Of a stretch of DNA of 64,000 nucleotides, positions 23,595 through 31,318 are shown piece by piece. The stretch covers positions 310,001 to 374,000 of the forward strand of contig NZ_JAUSWH010000002.1 in the NCBI RefSeq assembly GCF_030815125.1, in the 5' to 3' direction. The position numbers were made by a program, and so were the translations under genes. The notes under the pieces are model-generated. The model saw only the letters and a program-made list of their open reading frames with translations. It ran no database searches and was not told the DNA's origin. The stretch is from Allorhizobium paknamense (GTDB lineage Bacteria; Pseudomonadota; Alphaproteobacteria; Rhizobiales; Rhizobiaceae). Within the stretch, counting starts at the first letter, position 1, and each line of letters starts with the position of its first letter.

Positions 23595-24007
23595 TCGTCT
23601 TTGAAATCATCGACCGGCTGAAGCAGGCAGGTACGCCCTTCGTCATCGTTGAGGGCGCAAACGAACTGGCGCAGGTCAAGGACCGACCGGGGAACGCCCC
23701 TGCCGCCTATGTCTTCGTCAGCGGCGAGGCTTCCGAAGACAATCAGCGGGCAACCGGCCCGATCCTGCAACGCACCGCCGTCGACATCTCCGTGGTGATC
23801 ATCACCGAAAATGCCGGCGGCGCGGAAGATGCCGCCCGCGACATCGAGACCTTGAAGGCGTTCGCCCGCAACCGGCTCCTGGGCTTCACGCCTGCCGATG
23901 CCGAGCCGCTGGAGCATATCACCGGGCGGCTGCAGCAGGCCAAGGACGGGATGGTCTGGTTCGAGGACGTGTTCGGGACTGCGTTTTACCAGGAGGAACA
24001 GCCATGA
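23591..24007 (+). CDS. Gp37-family tail completion protein
   Basis: A 138-residue protein ('AYVFVSGEASEDNQRATGPILQRTAVDISVVIITENAGGAEDAARDIETLKAFARNRLLGF'), typical of Mu-like gp37 (DUF1834). The family is assumed to join head and tail or end the tail tube. It overlaps neighbours by 4 nt on both sides. Confidence 0.85.
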   Translation: MIVFEIIDRLKQAGTPFVIVEGANELAQVKDRPGNAPAAYVFVSGEASEDNQRATGPILQRTAVDISVVIITENAGGAEDAARDIETLKAFARNRLLGFTPADAEPLEHITGRLQQAKDGMVWFEDVFGTAFYQEEQP

Positions 24008-24171
24008 CGAACCCGCAGACCGGCGGCAGCTATCTGCGCAATCCGGACGGCAGCCTGACCCGGGTCTCCACCGAGGAGGTCACAGGGGGCGAGCACGATC
24101 TTGCTACAGCCGAACAGTCGGACGAAGCGCCGGCAGAAGACGAAACCAGCGCCAAGAAGGGAAAGGCCTGA
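24004..24171 (+). CDS. small acidic phage protein (Mu gp38 position)
   Basis: A 55-residue protein read from ATG 24004 (overlapping the gp37 stop). It has the motif 'GGSYLRNPDGSLTRVSTEE' followed by an Asp/Glu-rich tail and a basic end (KKGKA). In Mu this place holds gp38 before the sheath; here it precedes the tail tube. The function is unknown. Confidence 0.7.
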   Translation: MTNPQTGGSYLRNPDGSLTRVSTEEVTGGEHDLATAEQSDEAPAEDETSAKKGKA

Positions 24172-24174
24172 GCC

Positions 24175-25101
24175 ATGACGAAATACGCACGCAACAAGGC
24201 CCTGCTGGTGAAGCTTGAGGCGACCTATGGCGAGGATGCCGCCCCGACCGGCGCGGCCAATGCCATGCAGGCGGGGAATTTCAATTTCGAGCCGCTGCTC
24301 GGTACCGATGTCAGCCGCGACCTGATCCTTCCTTACATGGGCCATCAGGGTGTGATCCTGACCGGCAACTATGCCCGCGTCGCCTTCGATGTCGAAGTGG
24401 CAGGCTCGGGTACGGCCGGAACCGCTCCGGCCTGGGGCGTTCTGATGCGCGCCTGCGGCATGGCCGAGGTGATCACGGCCGCCACCGACGTCAAATACAC
24501 ACCAATCTCTGGCGGGTTCGAAGCTGCCTCGATCTATTTTGTCAATGACGGCATCAAGCATGTGCTGCTCGGCGCACGCGGCACCTGGAAGCTCTCGATG
24601 CAGCCGAGCCAGATTGCCCGCTACAGCTACACGCTGACCGGCCTTCTCGGCACGATCACCGATGATGCCAACCCGGCGATCGACGTCACCAAGTTCATCA
24701 AGCCGGTTCCGGTCTCCAAGGCAAACACCACGTTCTCGCTGCTGGGCTATGCCGGGGCCTGCGAGGCGTTTTCCTTCGATCTGGCGGGCGATATCCAGCC
24801 GCGCCTGCTGATCAATGAGGAAAGTATCGAATATACCGACCGGCAGATGACCGGCGAGGCGACGATGGCAACGACGTCTCTGGAAACGGTGGACTGGTTT
24901 GCCGCGGCCCAGGCGCACGAGACCGGCGTGATGGCTGCCCAGCATGGCAAGACTGCGGGGAATATCGTCCAGTTCGATGCGCCGCGCGTGCAGATCGGCC
25001 GCACGACTTATGGGGAGACCCAGAAGATCCTCAACAACAAGATGCCGCTAATGTTGCTGCCGACTGCCGGTAACGACGAATTCACCATCACCGTCAAGTA
25101 G
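24175..25101 (+). CDS. major tail tube protein (siphophage type)
   Basis: A 308-residue protein of the tail tube family of B3-like transposable phages: 'LLVKLEATYGEDAAPTGAANAMQAGNFNFEPLLGTDVSRDLILPYMG', 'GTAPAWGVLMRACGMAEVI', 'ARGTWKLSMQPSQIARYSYTLTGLLG'. No tail sheath gene is present in the window, which tells that the phage has a non-contractile tail unlike Mu. It is followed by a GCCC-TGAA-GGGC hairpin at about 25104-25115 before the chaperone gene. Confidence 0.88.
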   Translation: MTKYARNKALLVKLEATYGEDAAPTGAANAMQAGNFNFEPLLGTDVSRDLILPYMGHQGVILTGNYARVAFDVEVAGSGTAGTAPAWGVLMRACGMAEVITAATDVKYTPISGGFEAASIYFVNDGIKHVLLGARGTWKLSMQPSQIARYSYTLTGLLGTITDDANPAIDVTKFIKPVPVSKANTTFSLLGYAGACEAFSFDLAGDIQPRLLINEESIEYTDRQMTGEATMATTSLETVDWFAAAQAHETGVMAAQHGKTAGNIVQFDAPRVQIGRTTYGETQKILNNKMPLMLLPTAGNDEFTITVK

Positions 25102-25133
25102 GCCCTGAAGGGCTCTCAAAAAGGCTTTGAAGC

Positions 25134-25580
25134 ATGTTCAAACTGGTACCCGTTCTCACCGCCTGGTGGCCTGTTTCCGTGTTGGAACCGGATAATGACA
25201 ATCCCGGTACGCTGAAGGAGGAGACGTTCGAGGTCGAGCTGGCAATTCGCGGCAAGGACGAACTGAAGGCATATGACGACAAGCGGGCCGCCCTCGTCAG
25301 GCAGCTCCCGACAGCTGATGAATTTGCAGCAGACTACATGGCTGCCCAGGACAAGGCCGACGCCATCGGCAAACAGATCGAGGAGCATGACCGGGACATG
25401 TTCCACCTGATGGTCACCAACTGGCGCGGCATTATCGATGCCAACGACCAGGCGCTGCCGTTCAGTTCCGAAAATCTGGATCTGGCGCTTGGCTTCGATC
25501 GCATTCGCGTGGCTCTTAATCGCGCCTACCAGGAAGCCGTTTCCAACGACAAGGCCCGATTGGGAAACTTGAAGAACTAG
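25134..25580 (+). CDS. tail assembly chaperone (G-like), source of a frameshift product
   Basis: A 148-residue protein in the position of lambda gpG. It is helical and acidic with no recognised domain beyond the phage tail chaperone pattern ('FEVELAIRGKDELKAYDDKRAALV', 'IIDANDQALPFSSENL'). Near its end the heptamer GGGAAAC (25562-25568) is read in the X-XXY-YYZ phase; a -1 slip here leads into the frame that ends at 25942. Stop TAG 25578-25580 ends the short form. Confidence 0.8.
   Translation: MFKLVPVLTAWWPVSVLEPDNDNPGTLKEETFEVELAIRGKDELKAYDDKRAALVRQLPTADEFAADYMAAQDKADAIGKQIEEHDRDMFHLMVTNWRGIIDANDQALPFSSENLDLALGFDRIRVALNRAYQEAVSNDKARLGNLKN
25562..25568 (+). promoter_or_regulatory. -1 frameshift site GGGAAAC
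   Basis: The codons TTG GGA AAC contain the slippery heptamer in the right phase; lambda uses GGGAAAG at the same point. After the slip the frame reads through 124 more residues to 25942. The zero-frame stop comes 9 nt after the heptamer. Confidence 0.8.
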
Positions 25581-25942
25581 CCCAGAGCTGGGCGCGGCAT
25601 CGGACCGGCAAGATCGACCGGACGAAGCCACAAGCCATGACCGAGAGCGTGCGGGACGAGTTCGCGGCCTTCGGTCTCCAGGTGGCATCGGATGACACCG
25701 GCGGCGACGAGGATTGCGATCCGGTCGCCGCCTGCAATTGGGACAGCCTGATGGCGTTCCTGGCGTGCGACACGCAATGGCGCGTCGTCGGTGTCGGGCT
25801 TGGCGGCATGGTCTGGATCGGCCTCGATTATACCGCCTGCGACGTCGTGTTCCGCAGGGGCAAATATGCCGATCGGGTCTGGGATGATTTGCGGGTGATG
25901 GAGGAAGCGGCGCTGCCGATCCTCAACAGCGGAGATGATTGA
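25568..25942 (+). CDS. tail assembly chaperone extension (T-like, DUF1799)
   Basis: The frame is open from the slip point to 25942 and lacks its own good start; ATG 25637 is possible but has no Shine-Dalgarno sequence. It reads 'LEELAQSWARHRTGKIDRTKPQ' and then a DUF1799-like region ('CDPVAACNWDSLMAFLACDTQWRVVGVGLGGMVWIGLDYTACDVVFRR'). The predicted fusion is about 269 residues: 145 from the G-like frame and 124 from here. In lambda, gpGT links tube protein to tape measure. It overlaps the tape measure start by one base. Confidence 0.75.
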   Translation, partial: LEELAQSWARHRTGKIDRTKPQAMTESVRDEFAAFGLQVASDDTGGDEDCDPVAACNWDSLMAFLACDTQWRVVGVGLGGMVWIGLDYTACDVVFRRGKYADRVWDDLRVMEEAALPILNSGDD

Positions 25943-28900
25943 TGGTCGCCCCTTTGAAACTTGCTGCCACCGTCACGCTCGATGCCAGCCAGGTGCCAGC
26001 CGGCGCGCAGGCTACAAAGCAGGCGCTGGCCGGCATCGGGACTGAGGCGGCGGCCAGCGCGACCAAGGTGCAGGCGCTGATCGAGCAGCAAGCCGGCCTG
26101 TCTCGTCCGGCCGCCAACACCAATTCGCGCGCCGCTGAAATCGCTGCCTATGGCGCCGAACTGGATCGGTTGCAGGCGAAGTTCGATCCGATGTTTGCTG
26201 CCCAGCAGAAGTATCAGAACGCTCTGCAGCAGATCGACCAGGCGCAACGGATGGGCGTGATTTCCGCGTCCCAGGCGATTGACCTGAAGCTGAAGGAGAC
26301 AAATGCCTATAACGCGCTGGCATCGGCTGCCGGCAATGCTGCGGCCGCCAACAAACGCTATGCGGAGGCGGTGGTTGCCAAAGCCACGATTACGCCGGAT
26401 CGCGGTGCGGATATCGCTGCTTATGGGCAGGAACTCGATCGGTTGCGAGCGAAGTACAATCCGCTTTATGCAGTGACAATCAATTACAAGTCGGCGGTGG
26501 CTGAGATTCGCCAAGCCCATGCGGCAGGTGCGATTTCCGCCGATGAAATGACGACAGCAATCAGCCGGCAGCGGCAGGCGACCCTTGCCTCGATCGATGC
26601 GATCAAGGGGCGTAATACGGCGATCAAGGCCGGACAGGGCGGTGCAAATACCTCGTTTGCTGCCACAAGCACGATGTACCAGTTCCAGGACATCGCTACG
26701 ACCGCTGCCATGGGCATGAGCCCTGCTATGATCGGCTTGCAGCAGGGCAGCCAGATAGCCGGAAGCTATGCCGGCATGTCGATGAAGGAGGCGGCCAAGA
26801 CCACCGGTGCGGCGCTCACCTCTCTCCTCAGCCCGACATCGATGGCGGCGATCGCGCTCACCGCCGGGGCTGCTGCCGCGATCCAGTTCGGCATGAGCCT
26901 TTCGCAATCCAGCAAGGATGCCAAAAAACTTGAGGACGTGCTGGGGAGCCATGCGGCGACGGTTGAGCGGTTGCGAAAACAGTATGGCGATCTCGGTTCC
27001 GCGATCAAATCCGCCATGCCGATCGGCGGCGCGGGCTTTACCGATGCCTCCGCCCGAAACGAGATTGCCACGCTGGAAACGGCGATCAAGAAGCAGTCCG
27101 AGAGCCTGGCTACAAGCTTCGGCGGTTCACTGAAGGGAGGCTTCTTCGGCTCGTCAACAGCCGGACTGGATAAACTGCTGGCAACCACCAACTCTCCTTT
27201 CCAGAAGCAGATCAATGATCTGCTTGCTTCAGTTCGGTCGGGAAAAGGCGATTTGGGTGCCTTTGAGGCTCAGACAGAAGCCGCCTTTAACGAACTGCGC
27301 AAGTCCAGTGATGCGCCGGCCAAGTTGAACGCGGAGATGGAGCGGCTGACGGCCGCCGCGCAGGATGCCTTTTCCGTTTCGCCGAAGTTCGAGCCGTTCC
27401 AGGCCGAAATCGCCAAGCTGACCCTCGGCCTTAAAAACGGCAATGCCGACCTCTCTGATTTCGCGACCAATGTCAGCCGGATCGGCCAGCTGAATGGCCT
27501 TCAGAAGGTGGCCGACGAGGTGATCCTGGCTTCGAAGGGGGCCGTAGAGCTGGCCGAGACCTTGCGCGAGGTCCGGGCAATTATCCAGCAGATGGACCGG
27601 GAAGACACCCGCTCCGGACTGTCAGCCCAGCGCGAGACGGCGCGCTATGTGAACCTTCGGGACGCGTCGGCCAGGGAGGCCGACACCAAATTTGCGGCCG
27701 AGCAGCAGATGGCTCTGGCGCGGACCAATGCGGAGAAGTTGGCAGCGATCGAGGCCCGGGTGCGCGCCTCGGCCCGCCAGGATGGCGATAGCGGCGGCGG
27801 ACTACAAGCGCGGATCGACCGGGAACTGACGGCCGAGCGCAACAGACAGGCCGTCGAGGCGCGCAATGCAGCGACCGCGCGCGCCCAAAGCCTCGACCAG
27901 ACCATAGCCCAACAGCGGCTTGAACTTTCCTTGGTGGGCCAGACGACGGCGGCGCGGGAAGAGCAGCTGTTTGCCGAGCAGCAGATCATGGCGATCAAGC
28001 AGGAGGCCGCACGAACCGGCACGGCAGTCGATCAGCAGGAAATAAACCTCATCCGGCAGAAGGCTGCCGAATATGGGAGGCTGAAAGGTCAGATCGAGGC
28101 GGCAAATGCCGTCAAAGATTTGACGACGACGAATGCCCGTTTGCAGTTTCAGGTCGGGATTGCAGGCAATAGCAAGGCCGACCAGGAAGCGCTGCTCGCG
28201 CAATATGATCTGGAAAAGAAGATCCGCGAGATCGGCGCGTCGGGTGACAAGGCCGAGGCTCTGCGCCGGGCGACCGCAGCACAGATCGCCTATAACGCCC
28301 AGCTTTCGCGGACATCTGAAGCCTGGTCAAAGGTGCGCTCCAGCGCTGAAGGCGCGATCGATGGCATCGTCGACGGTCTGGCATCTGGAAAGCCGGGCGA
28401 TGCGCTGAAGTCTATCTCGGCCGATATCCAAAAGACGTTTCTGTCGCTGGCCGTCTCCAATCCGCTGAAGAATGCGTTGACTGGATCCAATTACGGTACT
28501 CTGTCTGACGTGGGTGGCGTGAAAGGCATTTTCGGCAAGTTGTTCGGTGGAGGCCAGTCAGTCGGCCAGATGGCGGTCACGGCCGGCACGGTGATGATCA
28601 ATGGCGGAGTGTCTGGTACCGGCATTGCATCTGCCGGGCTGCAGGCGGCCAACAGCAATGGTACAGCTACAGCGCAGTCGAGCACCTTGGCCGGTCTTGG
28701 CCAGTCGATGTCTTTTGGGGGCAATTATAAGGGTGCCGGCGTCGATCCTCGTTTGACCGACATTCTCAACACGGCGGCCCAGCGCACGCCTGGGTTCAAG
28801 GTCGATGCGATTTCGGGCGTTCGCGCCGGAGATCCGCGCTTCCACGGTCAGGGCCTCGCGACAGACATCCAATTGACGGATCTTGCGACCGGCAAGCAGC

Positions 28901-29787
28901 TCGGCAATTACCAGGACGCCACCAGCTTCTCTGCCTATGAAAAGTTCGCCCAGACGGCGCGCGCCGTTCAGATGGAAAAATACCCGGAGCTGGCCAACCA
29001 GTTCCGCTGGGGCGGCTATTTTGGTGGAGGGAAGGGTACCTATGGTGCTTTGGACACCATGCATTTTGACCTCGGCGGAAACAAGGTCGGGATGGGTGGC
29101 GGCTCTTGGGACAAGGGCCTGACCTCGGCGCAGGCATCACTGTGGCCGGGTATCGAGTCATCTGGATCGAAGGCCGTTACGGCGTTGAATCAACTGGCAA
29201 CGGGCAGCGCCGGCGCAACTCAGAACCTGGGTGTCTTTGGCAATGGTCTGAGCCAGTTGGGTAATGGGCTGGCCAGCCTGCTGTCCGGCAACGCTTCCGG
29301 CCTGTCGTCCTCGATCCTGTCCAGCCTGACGTCGAGCAGTTTCACAGCGAATACGACACTCGGCTCATTCTTGACGAACGGCTTTGACGGCGGTGGTTAT
29401 ACGGGTGCTGGCGGGCGGTTGGAACCTGCCGGCGTCGTGCACAAGGGCGAAGTCGTCTGGAGCCAGGACGATGTCGCCCGCGCTGGTGGTGCCCATGTCG
29501 TCGATGCCATGCGGCTTGGATATCGCGGCTATGACAAGGGCGGGGTCGTCGGTGGATCGGCGGCGAGCAGCGCGGCGTCCAATGACAATGGAAGCGGCAA
29601 CATCATCGTCAACAACTATTCCAGCGCCAACGTCCAGACGGAACAGACCACGGATGAACGGGGCCGGCGCCAGACGCAATTCGTCATCTCCGATACCGTC
29701 GGGACAGCTATTGGGACCAAGGGTGGTACTGCCTCTAAGACAATCGAACGGCAATACGGCATCAAAAAGAAGGGGATTTCCCGATGA
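25942..29787 (+). CDS. tail tape measure protein with embedded peptidase-like domain
   Basis: A 1281-residue protein that sets tail length; long helical stretches with Ala, Gln and Lys occupy residues 1-850. Hydrophobic runs ('SMAAIALTAGAAAAIQFGMSL') are at about 300-320. Residues about 935-1070 read as a zinc peptidase: 'HGQGLATDIQLTD' (H968 and the following Asp) and 'DTMHFDLGG' (H1041). This layout, H-x6-D ... H, is that of M15-type murein peptidases. The C-terminal 'GGYTGAGGRLEPAGVVHKGEVVW' is typical of tape measures. Start ATG 25942 is chosen over an in-frame ATT. Confidence 0.92.
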   Translation: MVAPLKLAATVTLDASQVPAGAQATKQALAGIGTEAAASATKVQALIEQQAGLSRPAANTNSRAAEIAAYGAELDRLQAKFDPMFAAQQKYQNALQQIDQAQRMGVISASQAIDLKLKETNAYNALASAAGNAAAANKRYAEAVVAKATITPDRGADIAAYGQELDRLRAKYNPLYAVTINYKSAVAEIRQAHAAGAISADEMTTAISRQRQATLASIDAIKGRNTAIKAGQGGANTSFAATSTMYQFQDIATTAAMGMSPAMIGLQQGSQIAGSYAGMSMKEAAKTTGAALTSLLSPTSMAAIALTAGAAAAIQFGMSLSQSSKDAKKLEDVLGSHAATVERLRKQYGDLGSAIKSAMPIGGAGFTDASARNEIATLETAIKKQSESLATSFGGSLKGGFFGSSTAGLDKLLATTNSPFQKQINDLLASVRSGKGDLGAFEAQTEAAFNELRKSSDAPAKLNAEMERLTAAAQDAFSVSPKFEPFQAEIAKLTLGLKNGNADLSDFATNVSRIGQLNGLQKVADEVILASKGAVELAETLREVRAIIQQMDREDTRSGLSAQRETARYVNLRDASAREADTKFAAEQQMALARTNAEKLAAIEARVRASARQDGDSGGGLQARIDRELTAERNRQAVEARNAATARAQSLDQTIAQQRLELSLVGQTTAAREEQLFAEQQIMAIKQEAARTGTAVDQQEINLIRQKAAEYGRLKGQIEAANAVKDLTTTNARLQFQVGIAGNSKADQEALLAQYDLEKKIREIGASGDKAEALRRATAAQIAYNAQLSRTSEAWSKVRSSAEGAIDGIVDGLASGKPGDALKSISADIQKTFLSLAVSNPLKNALTGSNYGTLSDVGGVKGIFGKLFGGGQSVGQMAVTAGTVMINGGVSGTGIASAGLQAANSNGTATAQSSTLAGLGQSMSFGGNYKGAGVDPRLTDILNTAAQRTPGFKVDAISGVRAGDPRFHGQGLATDIQLTDLATGKQLGNYQDATSFSAYEKFAQTARAVQMEKYPELANQFRWGGYFGGGKGTYGALDTMHFDLGGNKVGMGGGSWDKGLTSAQASLWPGIESSGSKAVTALNQLATGSAGATQNLGVFGNGLSQLGNGLASLLSGNASGLSSSILSSLTSSSFTANTTLGSFLTNGFDGGGYTGAGGRLEPAGVVHKGEVVWSQDDVARAGGAHVVDAMRLGYRGYDKGGVVGGSAASSAASNDNGSGNIIVNNYSSANVQTEQTTDERGRRQTQFVISDTVGTAIGTKGGTASKTIERQYGIKKKGISR

Positions 29788-30206
29788 CGATCCCCATCTG
29801 GCCGGAGAGTTTGCCGCGTCCGGAACGCAACACCTGGCAGCGCACATCCACCGATCCCCGTATCAAGCGACCGTCCGACAGCGCCGTGCCGAGCTATCGC
29901 CGCCGGTTCTCGGCTGTCGCGCGACCTGTCTCGCTGTCCATCCTGGTCAGTCGCGCCAACAAGGCCGTGTTCGACCAATTTTACGAGGAGAAGACCGGAT
30001 ATGGCACCACACCTTTTTATATGCCCGATCCGACAACGGACAGTTGGCCGCTGCTGGATGACAGTGGCAATCCGATCCTGACCGATACTGGGCAGCCGAT
30101 CTTGCTTGGCGAGCAATGGCTCGTGGTGTTCGGAGATCAGGTGCCCACCGAAGCAATCGTCGGCGTCGAGTTTCGGATTTCCTTCAGCGTGACGGTGATG
30201 CCATGA
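29784..30206 (+). CDS. minor tail protein (lambda gpM-position)
   Basis: A 140-residue protein directly after the tape measure. The pattern 'WPESLPRPERNTWQRTSTDPRIKRP' and 'RPVSLSILVSRANKAVFDQFYEEKTGYGTTPFYMPDP' fits the distal tail proteins of siphoviruses that precede gpL-like proteins. It overlaps both neighbours by 4 nt. Confidence 0.78.
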   Translation: MTIPIWPESLPRPERNTWQRTSTDPRIKRPSDSAVPSYRRRFSAVARPVSLSILVSRANKAVFDQFYEEKTGYGTTPFYMPDPTTDSWPLLDDSGNPILTDTGQPILLGEQWLVVFGDQVPTEAIVGVEFRISFSVTVMP

Positions 30207-30727
30207 GACGCGTTTCTCTCAATGCCCGGCTGGCCAAAGATGCCGGTATGACCGACGAAATCTATGTCGCGCTGTTCTACATCACCCATCCGGATCTCGA
30301 CGAGCCCGTCAGGCTGTCGACCGATGCCACTGAACGGTTGTCCGATGAGCCGTTGATGTATGGCACGCGCTCGTCCTGGATGGACAGCGACACGACCACC
30401 GAGCCGTTCTATTTCGTGCTGGCCTCGACGATCCTGCCGTCTGACCTCGATGACGCGCCGACCTCGGGCAATCTCGTCCTCGAAAACGTCGACAACGACA
30501 TCGCCAAGGAACTGCGATCCTTTACGACGCTGGCTACCGTCCATATGGCTGTCGTTCTGGCATCCTCGCCGAGCTTGATTGAAATCGAGTTTCGCAACAT
30601 GCAGATCGTCAGCGCTGATCTGACGGCCGGCGACATCACCCTCAACTTTTCCCGCGAGGACATCGAGGAGGAACGGTCTCCTGGTGGCCGAATGACCCGC
30701 AGTCAATTCCCAGGCCTGTTTTCGTGA
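30203..30727 (+). CDS. minor tail protein (DUF1833, lambda gpL-like)
   Basis: A 174-residue protein with DUF1833 features: 'YVALFYITHPDLDEPVRLSTDATERLSDEPLMYGTRS', 'YFVLASTILPSDLDDAPTSGNLVLENVDNDIAKELRSF' and the end 'RMTRSQFPGLFS'. Related gpL proteins at the tail tip bind an iron-sulfur cluster, but no cysteine is seen in this sequence. It is the last gene before the third late element. Confidence 0.85.
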   Translation: MRRVSLNARLAKDAGMTDEIYVALFYITHPDLDEPVRLSTDATERLSDEPLMYGTRSSWMDSDTTTEPFYFVLASTILPSDLDDAPTSGNLVLENVDNDIAKELRSFTTLATVHMAVVLASSPSLIEIEFRNMQIVSADLTAGDITLNFSREDIEEERSPGGRMTRSQFPGLFS

Positions 30728-30804
30728 TCCTGGCCATACCACTGGCGAGGCCCGTCGAATTCGTGTAGGGGTTTTCCATTCCCCCAAAACCGTCCTGATG
30801 GCAC

Positions 30805-30827
30805 CCGGTCACCCTACCGGCTGTTTT
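30805..30827 (+). promoter_or_regulatory. late-block element, copy 3 (before tail tip genes)
   Basis: Identical in all 23 bases to the copies at 12146 and 19682, in a 165-nt gap. The position corresponds to the PP promoter of Mu ahead of the distal tail genes. It ends 71 nt before the NlpC/P60 start. Confidence 0.75.
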
Positions 30828-30862
30828 GCGATGTCCCTCTCGCGCGATGATGCGACCAGTTC

Positions 30863-30887
30863 AAGCCGGGCATTTCCCGGCCTTTTT
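30863..30887 (+). terminator. terminator-like hairpin in the tail-tip leader
   Basis: Stem GCCGGG / CCCGGC, loop CATTT, then CTTTTT. It has the same relative place as the hairpin at 12202-12226: after the 23-nt element and before the first gene of the block. Confidence 0.65.
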
Positions 30888-30898
30888 CATGGTTGGCA

Positions 30899-31318
30899 AT
30901 GGCGCACTGGTCCCAAAATTATATCGGCATTCCGCACGCCCCGCATGGCGATGATCGCGAGAGCGGCGTCAATTGCTGGACGCTGGTCTGCCTGATCTAT
31001 CGCGAACAGCTCGGCATCAACCTTCCCACCTACACGGGTGACTTCGTCTCGATCGACGAGGCCGTCGAGATCGAGACGCTGTTTGCCGATGAAGCGGCAA
31101 TCCGTTGGAGCGAAGTCGATGCGCCGGCCGAGTACGACCTCGCCATCTTCCGGCGCGGCCGGTTCGAGACCCATGTCGGCATCGTGCTGCGGCCGGGCGT
31201 GATGTTGCATGTGGTCGGCGAGGACCAGGCCAAGATCGAGCGCGTTGACACCGGTGTCTGGAAACCGCGTTTGACCCGGTTTTTAAGGCATTTCGAACGG
31301 CTCCAGGTGACGGCATGA
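30899..31318 (+). CDS. NlpC/P60 cysteine peptidase of the tail tip (lambda gpK-like)
   Basis: A 139-residue protein with the NlpC/P60 core: catalytic Cys in 'SGVNCWTLVCLIYREQLGI', His in 'FETHVGIVLRPG', and 'DLAIFRRG' strand before it. It would open the peptidoglycan during DNA entry or help tail tip assembly. The start is uncertain: ATG 30899 is preferred, but TTG 30893 is in frame and there is no clear Shine-Dalgarno sequence after the terminator-like hairpin. It overlaps the tip protein gene by 4 nt. Confidence 0.85.
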   Translation: MAHWSQNYIGIPHAPHGDDRESGVNCWTLVCLIYREQLGINLPTYTGDFVSIDEAVEIETLFADEAAIRWSEVDAPAEYDLAIFRRGRFETHVGIVLRPGVMLHVVGEDQAKIERVDTGVWKPRLTRFLRHFERLQVTA

